This document shows positions 1 through 8,538 of a stretch of 64,000 nucleotides of DNA, piece by piece. Numbering within the stretch: the first letter of the stretch is position 1; the number at the start of each line of letters is the position of its first letter. Below the pieces are notes generated by a model, which saw only the letters and a program-made list of their open reading frames with translations, was not told the origin of the DNA and did not search any database. This DNA comes from Nitrincola alkalilacustris (GTDB lineage Bacteria > Pseudomonadota > Gammaproteobacteria > Pseudomonadales > Balneatricaceae). Position numbers and translations under genes: made by a program. The DNA lies in the NCBI RefSeq assembly GCF_008973755.1, contig NZ_WBOM01000002.1, positions 124,001 to 188,000 of the forward strand, in the 5' to 3' direction.

Positions 1-11
1 GCTCAGTTAAA

Positions 12-35
12 GGTGGTGTTGAAGGTGGTGTTGAA
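12..35. repeat. Tandem 12-nt direct repeat (2 copies)
   Basis: GGTGGTGTTGAA occurs twice head to tail (12-23 and 24-35), followed by a looser third copy. It lies beyond the 3' end of the histone-deacetylase-like gene. It may be the end of a gene lying outside the window or intergenic DNA; the window edge prevents a decision. It belongs to a set of short-period repeats seen elsewhere in the window. Confidence 0.6.
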
Positions 36-57
36 AGGGGAGGTAAAAGAGTGCTGA

Positions 58-75
58 GCGGGATCAGTATCCCGC
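58..75 (-). terminator. Hairpin overlapping the stop codon of the deacetylase-like gene
   Basis: A perfect 7-bp stem (GCGGGAT/ATCCCGC) with a 4-nt loop overlaps the stop codon of the minus-strand gene that ends at 64. The minus-strand sequence after it includes CTCTTTT, so it may act as an intrinsic terminator, although the T-run is displaced from the stem. Confidence 0.45.
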
Positions 76-987
76 CAGCACCTCAATATGTGCCTGAACA
101 CTGAACGCCAGTGCGACTGGATTGTAGCCACCTTCTAGGACTGACACGATACGACCGCGGCTGTACTCCTCGGCAACGGCCATGATCTGTTGGGTCACCC
201 AGCGATAATCCTCTTCATCCAGGTTCAGGTCGGCCATCGGGTCTTCCTTGTGTGCATCAAAACCGGCTGAGATAAATATCATATCGGGCTTGTGCGCTTT
301 CAAAGCGGGCAGCCATCTGTTTTCCACCGCATCGCGAAAGAGTTTACTGTCACTGTGTGCCGGTAGCGGGCAGTTGACAATGTTGGGCCGCGCCAGATCG
401 TGATAGCGCATCGGGTAGTAGGGGTGTTGGAAGGTGGAGCAGACCAGTACTTCCGGGCGATCCTTGAAGATATCCACAGTGCCGTTGCCATGGTGTACAT
501 CGAAATCGAGAATCGCAACCCGTTCAATACCGGGCTGCTTCAGCGCATAACCGGCGCCGATGGCGACATTATTGTAAAAGCAAAAGCCCATCGCCGCGCT
601 GTATTCGGCATGGTGTCCGGGTGGGCGCACGGCACAGAAGGCGTTGTGATTATGGCCAGCCAGCACACGGTCAGCAGCCAGAATAACGCTTCCGGCCGCC
701 AGGCTGGCAGCATGCAGCGAGTCAGGGCAGAGTGCCGTGTCGTCATCGGCATAGACGATGCCCTGTTGAGGGCTGAGGATCTCAAGTTTGCTGTGATGCA
801 GTCTGGCATGCACCAGCTGTATCTGTTCCTGAGTGATGGCCACTGAGTCCGTCTGATCCAGGTGGTCAATCAATCCGGTACGCTCCAGCACCTTGCGGAT
901 CGCCTGAAGACGGATCGGACTTTCAGGGTGATCCGGTCCCATATTATGCAGCAGGCAATCCTGATGGCTGATGTAAGCGGTGTTCAT
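64..987 (-). CDS. Histone deacetylase family protein (class II HDAC / acetylpolyamine amidohydrolase type)
   Basis: Zinc-dependent amidohydrolase of the arginase/deacetylase fold, 307 aa, predicted cytosolic. Family signatures are visible: RPPGHHAE near residues 121-128 (the catalytic His pair), DFDVHHGNGT near 161-170 (Asp/His zinc ligands), SAGFDAH near 240-246 (second Asp ligand) and a C-terminal LEGGY loop. All catalytic residues seem to be present, so it should be active. Bacterial members remove acetyl groups from small molecules such as polyamines or from protein lysines; the substrate here cannot be read from sequence. The ATG at 987 is preceded by GGGAGA and an A/T-rich spacer, a good ribosome site. 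It stands alone, about 260 bp from srmB on the same strand. Confidence 0.9.
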   Translation of the reverse strand: MNTAYISHQDCLLHNMGPDHPESPIRLQAIRKVLERTGLIDHLDQTDSVAITQEQIQLVHARLHHSKLEILSPQQGIVYADDDTALCPDSLHAASLAAGSVILAADRVLAGHNHNAFCAVRPPGHHAEYSAAMGFCFYNNVAIGAGYALKQPGIERVAILDFDVHHGNGTVDIFKDRPEVLVCSTFQHPYYPMRYHDLARPNIVNCPLPAHSDSKLFRDAVENRWLPALKAHKPDMIFISAGFDAHKEDPMADLNLDEEDYRWVTQQIMAVAEEYSRGRIVSVLEGGYNPVALAFSVQAHIEVLAGY

Positions 988-1152
988 TTTATTATTATCT
1001 CCCGGTGAAGCGGCCAGGAATATTCAATTAGAGGCGTGTCACACTTGTCATGAATATCAGGCCGCCAGACAGACATTGATACACAGCATTGTAGAGCAAA
1101 ATGGGCTCTGGAGACGTTAGCCCTTGGTTGTATGCGATTTTTTTTGCTGCGC

Positions 1153-1210
1153 AGGCCAATACTTGATCCAGATCATGATTCGGAATCAGAACGGGGCGTA
1201 GTATTGGCCT
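1153..1210. repeat. 10-bp inverted repeat with 38-nt spacer between srmB and the deacetylase gene
   Basis: AGGCCAATAC (1153-1162) and GTATTGGCCT (1201-1210) are perfect reverse complements. The spacer itself has dyad-like GATC/CATGATT segments. The element is between the 3' end of srmB and the promoter side of the deacetylase-like gene. It could be an operator, a long-loop hairpin or a remnant of a small mobile repeat; nothing in the sequence decides. Confidence 0.5.
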
Positions 1211-1246
1211 TACAGCATAGAACTGTCTTGGGGCATCAGACGCTGT

Positions 1247-2629
1247 TCACCCTGCGTCCGGTGTCCCTCTTTTTTTCAGTGGTGCAAAACCGTCACTGAT
1301 CACGCTGGGTTCTGCTTTTTTCTCCACTGACCTCTTCTCCACTGCCTTTTCTGCCGAAGGTACACGCCGTTTACCTATGGACTTCTGATCACGCAAGCGC
1401 TTCTTCACCTTGACGGTTTCCACGCTGCCCTTTCTGTCCGGCTCTTTCTTCTTACCGACCGCTTTGCCTGAACTGCGCACCTTTTTCGGTCCGGTATAGC
1501 TGCCTTTCAAACCCGGCAGGGCACGACGCTCGAAGCTGGTTTTCAGATAGCGTTCGATGCTCGACATCAGGTTCCACTCGTAATGAGCGATCAGCGTCAC
1601 CGCCAGCCCTTCTTTACCGGCACGCGCGGTGCGGCCGATACGATGCACATACTCATCACCGCTGCGCGCCATATCAAAATTGATTACCAGATCGATACCG
1701 TCTATATCCAAACCACGTGCGGCGACATCAGTGGCGACAAGTACTTTGACCTTGTTCTGGCGCAGCAGGTTGAGCACCTGGCGGCGTTGCGGTTGTTGCA
1801 TCTCACCATGCAGGACAGCTGCGCGATGCTTGTTATAGCGCAGTATGCCGCCCAGATGATCGGCTTGAACGCGGGTATTGGTAAACACCAGCGCCCGGTC
1901 GTAGGTTTCGTTGTTGAGAAGCCAGTTGAGCTCCTTTTCCTTATGCTGGTTATCATCTGCCAGTACGATCTGCTGGCGGACATGATCTGATGAGGTCTGT
2001 GCCGTACTCAACAGAACCTGAATCGGATCCTTCAGCACACGTTCGACCAGGTCGTTGATCTCGCGACGATTCAGCGTGGCAGAAAAAAGCATGGTCTGGC
2101 GTTCAGGCTGACAGGCATCGGTAATTGTCAACACCTCATCACGAAAACCCATATCCAGCATACGATCGGCTTCATCGAGTACCAGACATTCCAGATCCTT
2201 GAAGTCCAGGGTGTTGCGTTCGATATGCTCCACCAGACGACCAGGGGTACCGACAATGACTTCAGGATTGCGTCTTATACGTGCCGACTGCTCCTTGAAG
2301 CCTTCGCCACCGCAGACCTGTATCACCTTGATACTACTGAAGGCGACCAGTGATTCACAGACCTTGCAGACCTGCTCCGCGAGTTCCCGGGTCGGTGTCA
2401 GAATCAGTGCACGGGTACCGCTGCGAGGCGCATCTTTCTGCATCAACTGGTGCAGAATCGGCAGCAGGAAGGCCAGGGTTTTACCGCTGCCGGTTTCAGC
2501 ACCGACCATCAGGTCACGTCCTGCCATGGCATCTTTGATGGTGCTGGACTGAACCGGGGTTGGCTCGGTAAAGCCGAGGGTTTCGATCGCCTTGTTCAGG
2601 CTGGAATCCAGGGTAATGTCAGTAAACAC
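1247..2629 (-). CDS. srmB: DEAD-box ATP-dependent RNA helicase SrmB
   Basis: RNA helicase of 460 aa, involved in early assembly of the large ribosomal subunit in the E. coli homologue. The helicase core shows the Q-motif region, motif I AETGSGKT (~44-51), PTREL (~79-83), DEAD (~152-155), SAT (~183-185), and a C-terminal RecA domain with ARGLD and HRIGRTAR. The last ~85 residues are very basic; the segment VKKRLRDQKSIGKRR closely resembles the tail of E. coli SrmB, which favours SrmB over RhlB/RhlE/DeaD. The start is GTG (2627-2629); no in-frame ATG fits the conserved N-terminus better. It is a single-gene unit. Confidence 0.9.
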   Translation of the reverse strand: MFTDITLDSSLNKAIETLGFTEPTPVQSSTIKDAMAGRDLMVGAETGSGKTLAFLLPILHQLMQKDAPRSGTRALILTPTRELAEQVCKVCESLVAFSSIKVIQVCGGEGFKEQSARIRRNPEVIVGTPGRLVEHIERNTLDFKDLECLVLDEADRMLDMGFRDEVLTITDACQPERQTMLFSATLNRREINDLVERVLKDPIQVLLSTAQTSSDHVRQQIVLADDNQHKEKELNWLLNNETYDRALVFTNTRVQADHLGGILRYNKHRAAVLHGEMQQPQRRQVLNLLRQNKVKVLVATDVAARGLDIDGIDLVINFDMARSGDEYVHRIGRTARAGKEGLAVTLIAHYEWNLMSSIERYLKTSFERRALPGLKGSYTGPKKVRSSGKAVGKKKEPDRKGSVETVKVKKRLRDQKSIGKRRVPSAEKAVEKRSVEKKAEPSVISDGFAPLKKRGTPDAG

Positions 2630-3400
2630 GCGTGTTAATTCTCACTGAGGATATATTAACCGTGATGCTAGCAGAAAATGAGGCGTTTGTCGGTCTGAGT
2701 TGGTGGTGATGACGTAGATAGTGGTACAGAGGCAGGCTTTTCAGCCCTGTTGATATCTGTCCTGTGAATCCTGTCCCATGACTGCTCTTTGACTGTATTG
2801 TGATTGCCTTGTGATTGCCCTGTGAATAGTCCCGTGGATTTAACCTGCCAGTGATGGATAAGTGCACGGGATTTCGCATTTATACAGGTCGGAAATGAGC
2901 TGTGGCTATAGGAGTGCAGGTTGAGTTGAAAATGGTTGTGCATAAAATTTCAACATCCTTCATTTACAAGCTCTTCTGTCTGCTATTTAAGGTAAATTAG
3001 CATTCTGGCCGGGTTGACTTTCTCGGCCTGTTTATAATAGTGCCGGGGGTGAGTATCTTTTGACCTGTTTTTTCAAAGCCAGTATTGACGGGGCTTGCAG
3101 CTCTGTCTCCTAGCCCTGTCCCTAACTTGTTCACTGTTTTACGCACAGAAACTGTGTGCAACCGCAGCAGTTGATATGGGTTGAGGATAAACTACCGTCA
3201 ACTTAGCCTTATTTGTGTATAAGGTGTTGATGGAACTGCATGAGAAGTACCTTGTGGAAGCTCATTTCAGCTTCCGCATAAGTCTTCAGTGTTAGAAAGA
3301 GTGTTTGTGTATAAATAGCTGTGGAAATGTGTTTCTGGTTGCCGAATTCAGGCATGGCGGGCAGTTAGAAAATAACCCCCACCTTGCAACAGCAATAAAA
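2630..3400. other. Long non-coding stretch upstream of srmB
   Basis: About 770 bp without a convincing gene. Two overlapping minus-strand reading frames exist here, but they have no good ribosome site and no recognisable protein features. The region holds a degenerate 11-nt tandem repeat (2762-2838), a 10-bp stem with one G-T pair (3253-3278) and a TATAAT at 3029-3034 whose nearest TTGACT lies too close (13 nt) for a standard sigma-70 promoter. A small RNA is possible but not demonstrated. Confidence 0.5.
2762..2838. repeat. Degenerate 11-nt tandem repeat, about 7 units
   Basis: The segment can be laid out in consecutive 11-nt units, for example GTCCCATGACT, GCTCTTTGACT, GTATTGTGATT, GCCTTGTGATT, GCCCTGTGAAT. 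The shared core is TGA[CT/AT]T at a fixed phase. It sits in the non-coding DNA upstream of srmB and resembles other short-period repeats in the window. Confidence 0.55.
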
Positions 3401-3421
3401 AAGCCTCCAATGTGGAGGCTT
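3401..3421 (-). terminator. Rho-independent terminator of the DUF1302-DUF1329 unit
   Basis: Read on the minus strand, AAGCCTCC-ACATT-GGAGGCTT forms a perfect 8-bp stem followed directly by a T-rich run (TTTTATTG). It lies 40 bp after the stop of the DUF1329 gene. Confidence 0.9.
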
Positions 3422-3461
3422 TCGAGTTGATGGGGTAAATCAGTCTGCTTGCGATGCCGCC

Positions 3462-4817
3462 TCAGCGACCCATGCGGCGAATCGCCTGCGGGGTGAAGTC
3501 CGCATAGTCGAAGCGCTGGGTGAAGTCGAAACCGATACCCTCTTCGTTGGTCAGACTGCCGACCAGATAGCGACCGGACTGCAGATCGTACAGGGTTTCA
3601 GCGACATACCAGGGCACGTCGACATCTCGATACTGGAAGTGGTGGGCTTCACCGACACGCCATAGTTCGCCACGGCCATCATAGTGATCCACAACGGCAA
3701 CCTGCCAGGTATCCTCGTCGATGTAGAAGCTGCGCTTGCCGTAGATATGGCGCTGGCCCTCTTTCAACGTTGCTTCCACATGCCAGACGCGGTGCAGTTC
3801 ATAGCGGGTGTGCTCGGGGTTCAGATGGCCAGTGTGCAGAATATCGCTGTACTTCAGTGAGCGATCAGCCAGCTTGAAGCTGTTGTAGGGGATGTACATC
3901 TCCTTCTTGCCGACCAGTTCCCAGTTATAGCGGTCAGGTGCACCGTTGAACAGATCCAGGTTATCGGTAGTACGCTGGCCGTCAGTGGCAGTACCCGGCG
4001 CATCGTAGGCGATGTTCGGTGCCAGACGGACGCGGCGTTGACCGGCATTGTAGGTCCAGGCCTGACGTGGCTGGGTGATCTGATTCAGGGTTTCATGTAC
4101 CAGCAGGATGTTACCTGTCAGGCGGGCAGGTGCTGTCACCTCCTGCACGAAGTAGAACAGGATATTGTCGGTACGATCTTCGCCGGTGGATTTCAGATAG
4201 TTAGGGAAAGCCATCTTTTCATTGATTCTGACCGGTGTGAAGGAACCGTTCGCCTGCACCGGAACCTGCACGAAAGTGCGTTCCAGAGAGCCGCCACGGT
4301 AACGGGTAAGGTGATTCCAGATCACTTCGAGTCCAGTATCTGGTACTGGAAATGCCAGCGCTTCCTGGAAATTGACCAGACCATTGCCATCGTCTGTCAG
4401 GCGTGTGTTGGCCGCATTGTGGCTGGCTGCATCATAGATTTTCTGGGGCATTGCTGCAGTGCGGTGGGTCGGGTAGACCGGCATTCTGAAGCTGTCCGGA
4501 TAGCGCTGGAACATCGCCAGTTGCCCTGGGCTCAGTTGTGCACTGTATTCAGCGGCGTTGGCTGCAGTGATCACAAACAGGGGCTGCTCATCCGCAAAGG
4601 GGTTGCTGTAGCGATCGTTGCTGCTCGGCAGGCCACCATCCCAGGCAGGGATGGTGCCGTCTGCATTGCCGGCGCGTTCAGCTCCAACAGGCGTCAGATC
4701 CTGGCCCAGGCGGTCGGCGCTGGCCATGCCAGCTGTGGATAAGGTGGACAGAGCCAGTATCAGTGCTGAGCTGAGCAGTAGCTTTGGATATTTGAAACCA
4801 GGTGTTCTTACATTCAT
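3462..4817 (-). CDS. DUF1329 domain-containing envelope protein
   Basis: 451-aa exported protein. The N-terminus has a clear signal peptide: basic MNVRTPGFKYPK, a hydrophobic stretch, then TAGMASA at about 28-34 as the likely cleavage region. The mature part has the hallmarks of DUF1329, a LolA/LolB-like fold family: AWDGG near the start, multiple R/W-rich segments such as YRGGS, and the DxYDGRGELWRVGE region. DUF1329 proteins are nearly always encoded next to a DUF1302 outer-membrane protein, as here, and are proposed to handle hydrophobic molecules in the envelope; no enzymatic motif is visible. The ATG at 4817 has GGGAGA upstream. It is 21 bp downstream of the DUF1302 gene, so the two are co-transcribed, and the unit ends at a strong terminator. 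Confidence 0.88.
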   Translation of the reverse strand: MNVRTPGFKYPKLLLSSALILALSTLSTAGMASADRLGQDLTPVGAERAGNADGTIPAWDGGLPSSNDRYSNPFADEQPLFVITAANAAEYSAQLSPGQLAMFQRYPDSFRMPVYPTHRTAAMPQKIYDAASHNAANTRLTDDGNGLVNFQEALAFPVPDTGLEVIWNHLTRYRGGSLERTFVQVPVQANGSFTPVRINEKMAFPNYLKSTGEDRTDNILFYFVQEVTAPARLTGNILLVHETLNQITQPRQAWTYNAGQRRVRLAPNIAYDAPGTATDGQRTTDNLDLFNGAPDRYNWELVGKKEMYIPYNSFKLADRSLKYSDILHTGHLNPEHTRYELHRVWHVEATLKEGQRHIYGKRSFYIDEDTWQVAVVDHYDGRGELWRVGEAHHFQYRDVDVPWYVAETLYDLQSGRYLVGSLTNEEGIGFDFTQRFDYADFTPQAIRRMGR

Positions 4818-4838
4818 TTTATTATTCTCCCGTCAGGC

Positions 4839-6815
4839 TCAGAAGGCTACTGATGCGCTTAAAGCGATGAAATCACGATCTTTGTCGGCATTGAACTTGC
4901 CACCGAAGAAACTGGTGTAGGACAGGCCAACCGAATACTTGTTCATGTACTCGCCTGTCAGACCCAGGTTGATGGAGCGCTCACCCTCACGAAATGCTGC
5001 TCCTGGCTCAGGGCCAAAGCCTTTTACACCATGACGGAAGCTGGCTTCAGGAATCAGCGTCACGCCGGAGAAGGCGTTCGGGTATTCCAGGCTGCCGCGC
5101 AGGACATAACCGAAGGAGTTCTTGGTGACAAAGCCTTTTGTATCGCCGGATGCATATCCATAGACACCGTTTCGACCATATTTCAGAGCATTAGCGCCCT
5201 CATCCAGACCATGCACATGGGTCCAGCCGAGTTCTGCAACGGTTGCCAGGCGGCTGGCGCCGAGAACATTGTCATAGAACTTGATGAAGGTAGTCTGTGC
5301 CTGAGTGACATCAAAGGTTGAGTAGCCGGGCACTGTGGCACCGGGTCCTGCGTTGAGCACCAACTGATCGGCAGCATGGTTGCCTATGCCCTGACCAGTC
5401 AACTGATAGCCGAACTGGCGCAGGATCGCACCGACCAGCAGCGGACCATTCACCTGAACCGGTACATCACGCTTGTGGCTGATCTCACCGGACCAGGCGA
5501 TATCGCCCAGATTGGTATTGAAGCTCAGACCCAGCATGTCGATATTTTCAGGATAGCTGACAAAGTAGGTGCTGCTGAAGGGCGCTGCTGTTGCCATACC
5601 CTGTACCGTGGCCATGGCTGTTGCCTGTGCCGCGGCCATTTCAGCCTGTGTCGGGCTCATGGGATTGACAGCATTGTTCATGATATAGCGGGTGGCGGCG
5701 GCCTGGCCTGCAGCCTGGATCTGTGCGCCCGACACCGGTGTGTTAACGCCACTGATCATTGGCAGGCGGCTGTGGTAACGTGTGAAGTAGAGCCCGAACT
5801 CGGTGTTGTTCAGCTCTTCAGCGAAGTAGCGAAAAGCCACCCCGAACTGGCCGCTGTCTTTCGCTTCACGGCGCCCGTTGGCATTGCGGTAAACCACCGG
5901 ATCAAACCCGACAGCGGCCTGAGTGAAGGCTGGGTTGAAGTACAGACGATCAGGTACCCCGGCAAATGGAGTGCCGGCACCCACACGTATGCCGTTACAG
6001 CCTTGTGGCGCAAAGTCATTGCTGGAGAAGTAGGTACCGCAACCGTCTACCGCGGTGGGTTCCCACTTGAACTGGTAGAAGGCCTCAGCGCTGAGATTAT
6101 CGGTCAGGCCGAGAGAGGCAAATGCCATGTTGACCGGCAGCAGGCCCTCGCGCAGTTCAGCACCTGGACGACGGAAAGCGGCAACATCGACCGGATTGAT
6201 GACGTTAATGCCGCCCTGAATGAAAGTGCTTTCACCCCAGTTGACGACCTGACGACCCAGGCGAAGATCGAGAGGCTTGCCACCGACATCAAAGAAACCG
6301 TAAACATAGGCATCCAGCAGCTCAGCACCGGAGAATTTGGCGAAGCTGTTGAAGTCACGATCGTTCAGGCGGGCGCCAGGAACATAGCCATTGGGGCTGT
6401 GGCCATGAGCACGGCTGCCATCCTTGCCTTCAAAGTCATACCAGTATTTACCACGGACGAAGGCACCGAAGTTTTCGTAACGCAGGTCGAGCTCATGCAG
6501 TCCTTTGAAGACCCGGGAGAAAGTCTCGCCCTTCTTGAAGTTCTGGGTACCGTCGTCATAGCTGCCAGAGCCCAGACTGGTGCCACCATTGGGTGGAGAG
6601 ACCACAGCCACACTAGGGTCCTTCAAGCGCCAACTGGCACCGACTGAGAGGTTGGAGTCCAGGCGGCCCTGAATCTCACCGATCTGAAATTCCAGTGATT
6701 GTGCCTGGCTGCTGAGTCCTGCGGCTATCAGGCCGGCCAGCAGGGCGCGTTTGAATCCCGGACGTGCAGGAAGGGCTGCACGGGGTGCATGTGATTTCAT
6801 TCCCATTTCGTTCAT
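4839..6815 (-). CDS. DUF1302 outer-membrane porin-like protein
   Basis: 658 aa. The N-terminus is a signal peptide (basic KRALLAGLIAAGLSSQAQS, cleavage near 40), followed by SLEFQIGEIQGRLDSNLSVGASWR, the typical start of DUF1302 proteins. The protein ends in aromatic/hydrophobic beta-strand sequence with a terminal Phe (SASVAF), a hallmark of outer-membrane beta-barrels. DUF1302 proteins are often found in gene sets for uptake or processing of sterols, fatty acids and other hydrophobic substrates; the substrate here is unknown. Three N-terminal Met codons (6815, 6806, 6800) compete as start; the first follows AAGGCGGA closely. It is divergently transcribed from an AraC-type regulator gene, which is the likely regulator. 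Confidence 0.88.
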   Translation of the reverse strand: MNEMGMKSHAPRAALPARPGFKRALLAGLIAAGLSSQAQSLEFQIGEIQGRLDSNLSVGASWRLKDPSVAVVSPPNGGTSLGSGSYDDGTQNFKKGETFSRVFKGLHELDLRYENFGAFVRGKYWYDFEGKDGSRAHGHSPNGYVPGARLNDRDFNSFAKFSGAELLDAYVYGFFDVGGKPLDLRLGRQVVNWGESTFIQGGINVINPVDVAAFRRPGAELREGLLPVNMAFASLGLTDNLSAEAFYQFKWEPTAVDGCGTYFSSNDFAPQGCNGIRVGAGTPFAGVPDRLYFNPAFTQAAVGFDPVVYRNANGRREAKDSGQFGVAFRYFAEELNNTEFGLYFTRYHSRLPMISGVNTPVSGAQIQAAGQAAATRYIMNNAVNPMSPTQAEMAAAQATAMATVQGMATAAPFSSTYFVSYPENIDMLGLSFNTNLGDIAWSGEISHKRDVPVQVNGPLLVGAILRQFGYQLTGQGIGNHAADQLVLNAGPGATVPGYSTFDVTQAQTTFIKFYDNVLGASRLATVAELGWTHVHGLDEGANALKYGRNGVYGYASGDTKGFVTKNSFGYVLRGSLEYPNAFSGVTLIPEASFRHGVKGFGPEPGAAFREGERSINLGLTGEYMNKYSVGLSYTSFFGGKFNADKDRDFIALSASVAF

Positions 6816-7020
6816 TCCGCCTTGTTATTGTTTTTTAACATTTATCTGCGTCACAGGTGGCTGATAATATTCTTTATTATTAGTTACTTGTATTGGCTGC
6901 AGATAGTTTTCATAAAAATGGATAGAGTGATAATGGATCAGAAGTGTCAATGCAACAATGACAATAATCTCCAGAATTTCTGACAAAAGTGTGCTTCTGT
7001 GCTTGCATGAAGAGGATTTC

Positions 7021-8115
7021 ATGCCTTTAATTGATACAAAAATAAGAGAGAGCGAAATGGAACGTACCGTAACAGTGCCCGCCGGTTATGTGAGGTATCT
7101 GCTGGATCTGGCAGAGGATCAGGGATTTGATGTGGATGAACTGTTGCAGCATGTTGAGCTGAACCGCGAAGATATTACCGGGCGCAATGAGCTGCCAGCC
7201 ATTCAGCTTGGTTTACTTTACCAGCACATCATGTGGATAGCGCAGGATGAATCATTCGGCATGCTCAGTGGCGGTCGCGTGCCGAATGGCACCTTCCGCA
7301 TGATGTGTCACTGCATTATCCACTGCCGTACGCTGGAGCGGGCGCTCTGGCGCTGCAGTGATTTTTACGAGATCTGTCGCGGCTCCAAGATCAAACCTCA
7401 GCTCGTGCGCCGTGGGCGCTATGCCAAGATATCCTTTGCCCCGATCGACTCGCTGTCTGATGCCGAGTTTGCACAGATGATGGCTCAGGAATCACCCACA
7501 AGAATCCGTACCTCTCTATCGATGTGGCATCATTTCATCAGTTGGTTGATCGGTTGTCGATTGGAGCTTAAAGCGGCCTATTTTGCTTTTCCCGAGCCGG
7601 ACGATACGGATATGTTCCGGACACTGTTTCAATCCGAGATCAAGTTTGATCAGCACGAGAATGCTATCGTGTTTCCGTCACGTTTTCTGGATCTGCCATT
7701 GGCGCAGGATGAGGATACTCTGCGAGGTTTTCTGAAGACGGCACCCTTCCAGCTGATTGTGATGGTGGAGGACGATAACAGCCTCAAATCGCAGGTGATC
7801 TCGATGATCGGTAAGGATTTCAGCCGTAACCTGCCCAGTGCAGATGAGGTTGCTCACTCTCTGCATATGTCGGTGTCCACACTTCGCAGGCGTCTGCTGG
7901 AGGAGGGGACCTCTTATCAGAAGATCAAGGATGAGGCGCGGCGTGCTGCTGCGATCAACTACATGAACTCACCACAGCTGTCGATCAATGATGTGGCCAT
8001 ATTGATGGGTTTTGACGAGCCCTCGGCCTTCTTCCGATCTTTCAAGAAATGGACCGGAATGACGCCTGGTGATTACCGTCGCAGTGAGAATTATACACAG
8101 CTCTATCAGCGTTGA
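7021..8115 (+). CDS. AraC-family transcriptional regulator with arabinose-binding-type N-terminal domain
   Basis: 364 aa from this start. The C-terminal ~100 residues hold two helix-turn-helix motifs of the AraC type: HSLHMSVSTLRRRLLEEG, then INDVAILMGFDEPSAFFRSFKKWTGMTPGDYR. The N-terminal ~200 residues match the PF12625-like domain (VPAGYVRYLLDLAEDQGFDVDELL). The ATG at 7021 follows GAAGAGGATTTC, a good ribosome site; an ATG at 7057 is also well placed and a longer frame starts at 6958. It is divergent from the DUF1302-DUF1329 pair, an arrangement common for these envelope genes. The inducer may be a hydrophobic compound, but this is inference. Confidence 0.88.
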   Translation: MPLIDTKIRESEMERTVTVPAGYVRYLLDLAEDQGFDVDELLQHVELNREDITGRNELPAIQLGLLYQHIMWIAQDESFGMLSGGRVPNGTFRMMCHCIIHCRTLERALWRCSDFYEICRGSKIKPQLVRRGRYAKISFAPIDSLSDAEFAQMMAQESPTRIRTSLSMWHHFISWLIGCRLELKAAYFAFPEPDDTDMFRTLFQSEIKFDQHENAIVFPSRFLDLPLAQDEDTLRGFLKTAPFQLIVMVEDDNSLKSQVISMIGKDFSRNLPSADEVAHSLHMSVSTLRRRLLEEGTSYQKIKDEARRAAAINYMNSPQLSINDVAILMGFDEPSAFFRSFKKWTGMTPGDYRRSENYTQLYQR

Positions 8116-8194
8116 TCCTGTCGCTTACAGGGCTCTGAACTCTGAGGTGGTACAAATTTTTTATTAAATATAATGAGTTTATCGTAAGTAAGGG

Positions 8195-8222
8195 TTGACA
8201 TAATTTTCGAAGACGTTAGAAT
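8195..8222 (+). promoter_or_regulatory. Sigma-70 promoter of the tRNA operon with GC-rich discriminator
   Basis: A perfect -35 TTGACA (8195-8200) and -10 TAGAAT (8217-8222) are separated by 16 nt. The bases after the -10 (TTGCGCCC) form a GC-rich discriminator, typical of stable-RNA promoters under stringent control. It lies 15 nt before the tRNA-Ser gene. Confidence 0.85.
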
Positions 8223-8237
8223 TTGCGCCCATCCTTT

Positions 8238-8325
8238 GGAGGGATGGCTGAGTGGTTGAAAGCACCGGTCTTGAAAACCGACGAGTCGCGAGGCTCCCAG
8301 GGTTCGAATCCCTGTCCCTCCGCCA
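8238..8325 (+). tRNA. tRNA-Ser (anticodon TGA)
   Basis: 88 nt with acceptor stem GGAGGGA/TCCCTCC, discriminator G, encoded CCA, a long variable arm typical of serine tRNAs, and the T-loop GTTCGAATC. The anticodon TGA is at 8272-8274 in the loop CTTGAAA. The outermost anticodon-stem pair is C-A instead of C-G as read here. First gene of a four-tRNA transcript. Confidence 0.97.
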
Positions 8326-8351
8326 AAGGATGAAAGTTGCAAACTGGATAT

Positions 8352-8427
8352 TCCCTGATAGCTCAGTTGGTAGAGCAGTAGACTGTTAATCTATTGGTCG
8401 CTGGTTCGAGTCCAGCTCGGGGAGCCA
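8352..8427 (+). tRNA. tRNA-Asn (anticodon GTT)
   Basis: 76 nt with acceptor TCCCTGA/TCGGGGA (one T-G pair), encoded CCA, D-arm AGCTCAGTTGGTAGAGC and anticodon GTT in the loop CTGTTAA. Second in the tRNA unit, 26 nt after tRNA-Ser. Confidence 0.97.
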
Positions 8428-8442
8428 TCCTGGATAAAGAGC

Positions 8443-8518
8443 GGGTCGTTAGCTCAGTTGGTAGAGCAGTTGGCTTTTAACCAATTGGTCATAGGTTCGA
8501 ATCCTATACGACCCACCA
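8443..8518 (+). tRNA. tRNA-Lys (anticodon TTT), copy 1
   Basis: 76 nt with acceptor GGGTCGT/ACGACCC, encoded CCA, anticodon TTT in the loop CTTTTAA and T-loop GTTCGAATC. It is identical to the copy that follows. Confidence 0.97.
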
Positions 8519-8538
8519 CTCTTGACTCCGAATTTGAA

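Noticed and set aside
2619-2943. Two overlapping minus-strand frames upstream of srmB
   Set aside because: No ribosome site, His/Ser/Thr-rich composition typical of spurious translation, and they run through the 11-nt repeat tract.
3013-3034. TTGACT and TATAAT as a sigma-70 promoter
   Set aside because: The spacer is only 13 nt, outside the functional range; not listed as a promoter.
5376-6647. A 423-aa plus-strand frame inside the DUF1302 gene
   Set aside because: It is the antisense shadow of a gene with a signal peptide and a clear family match.
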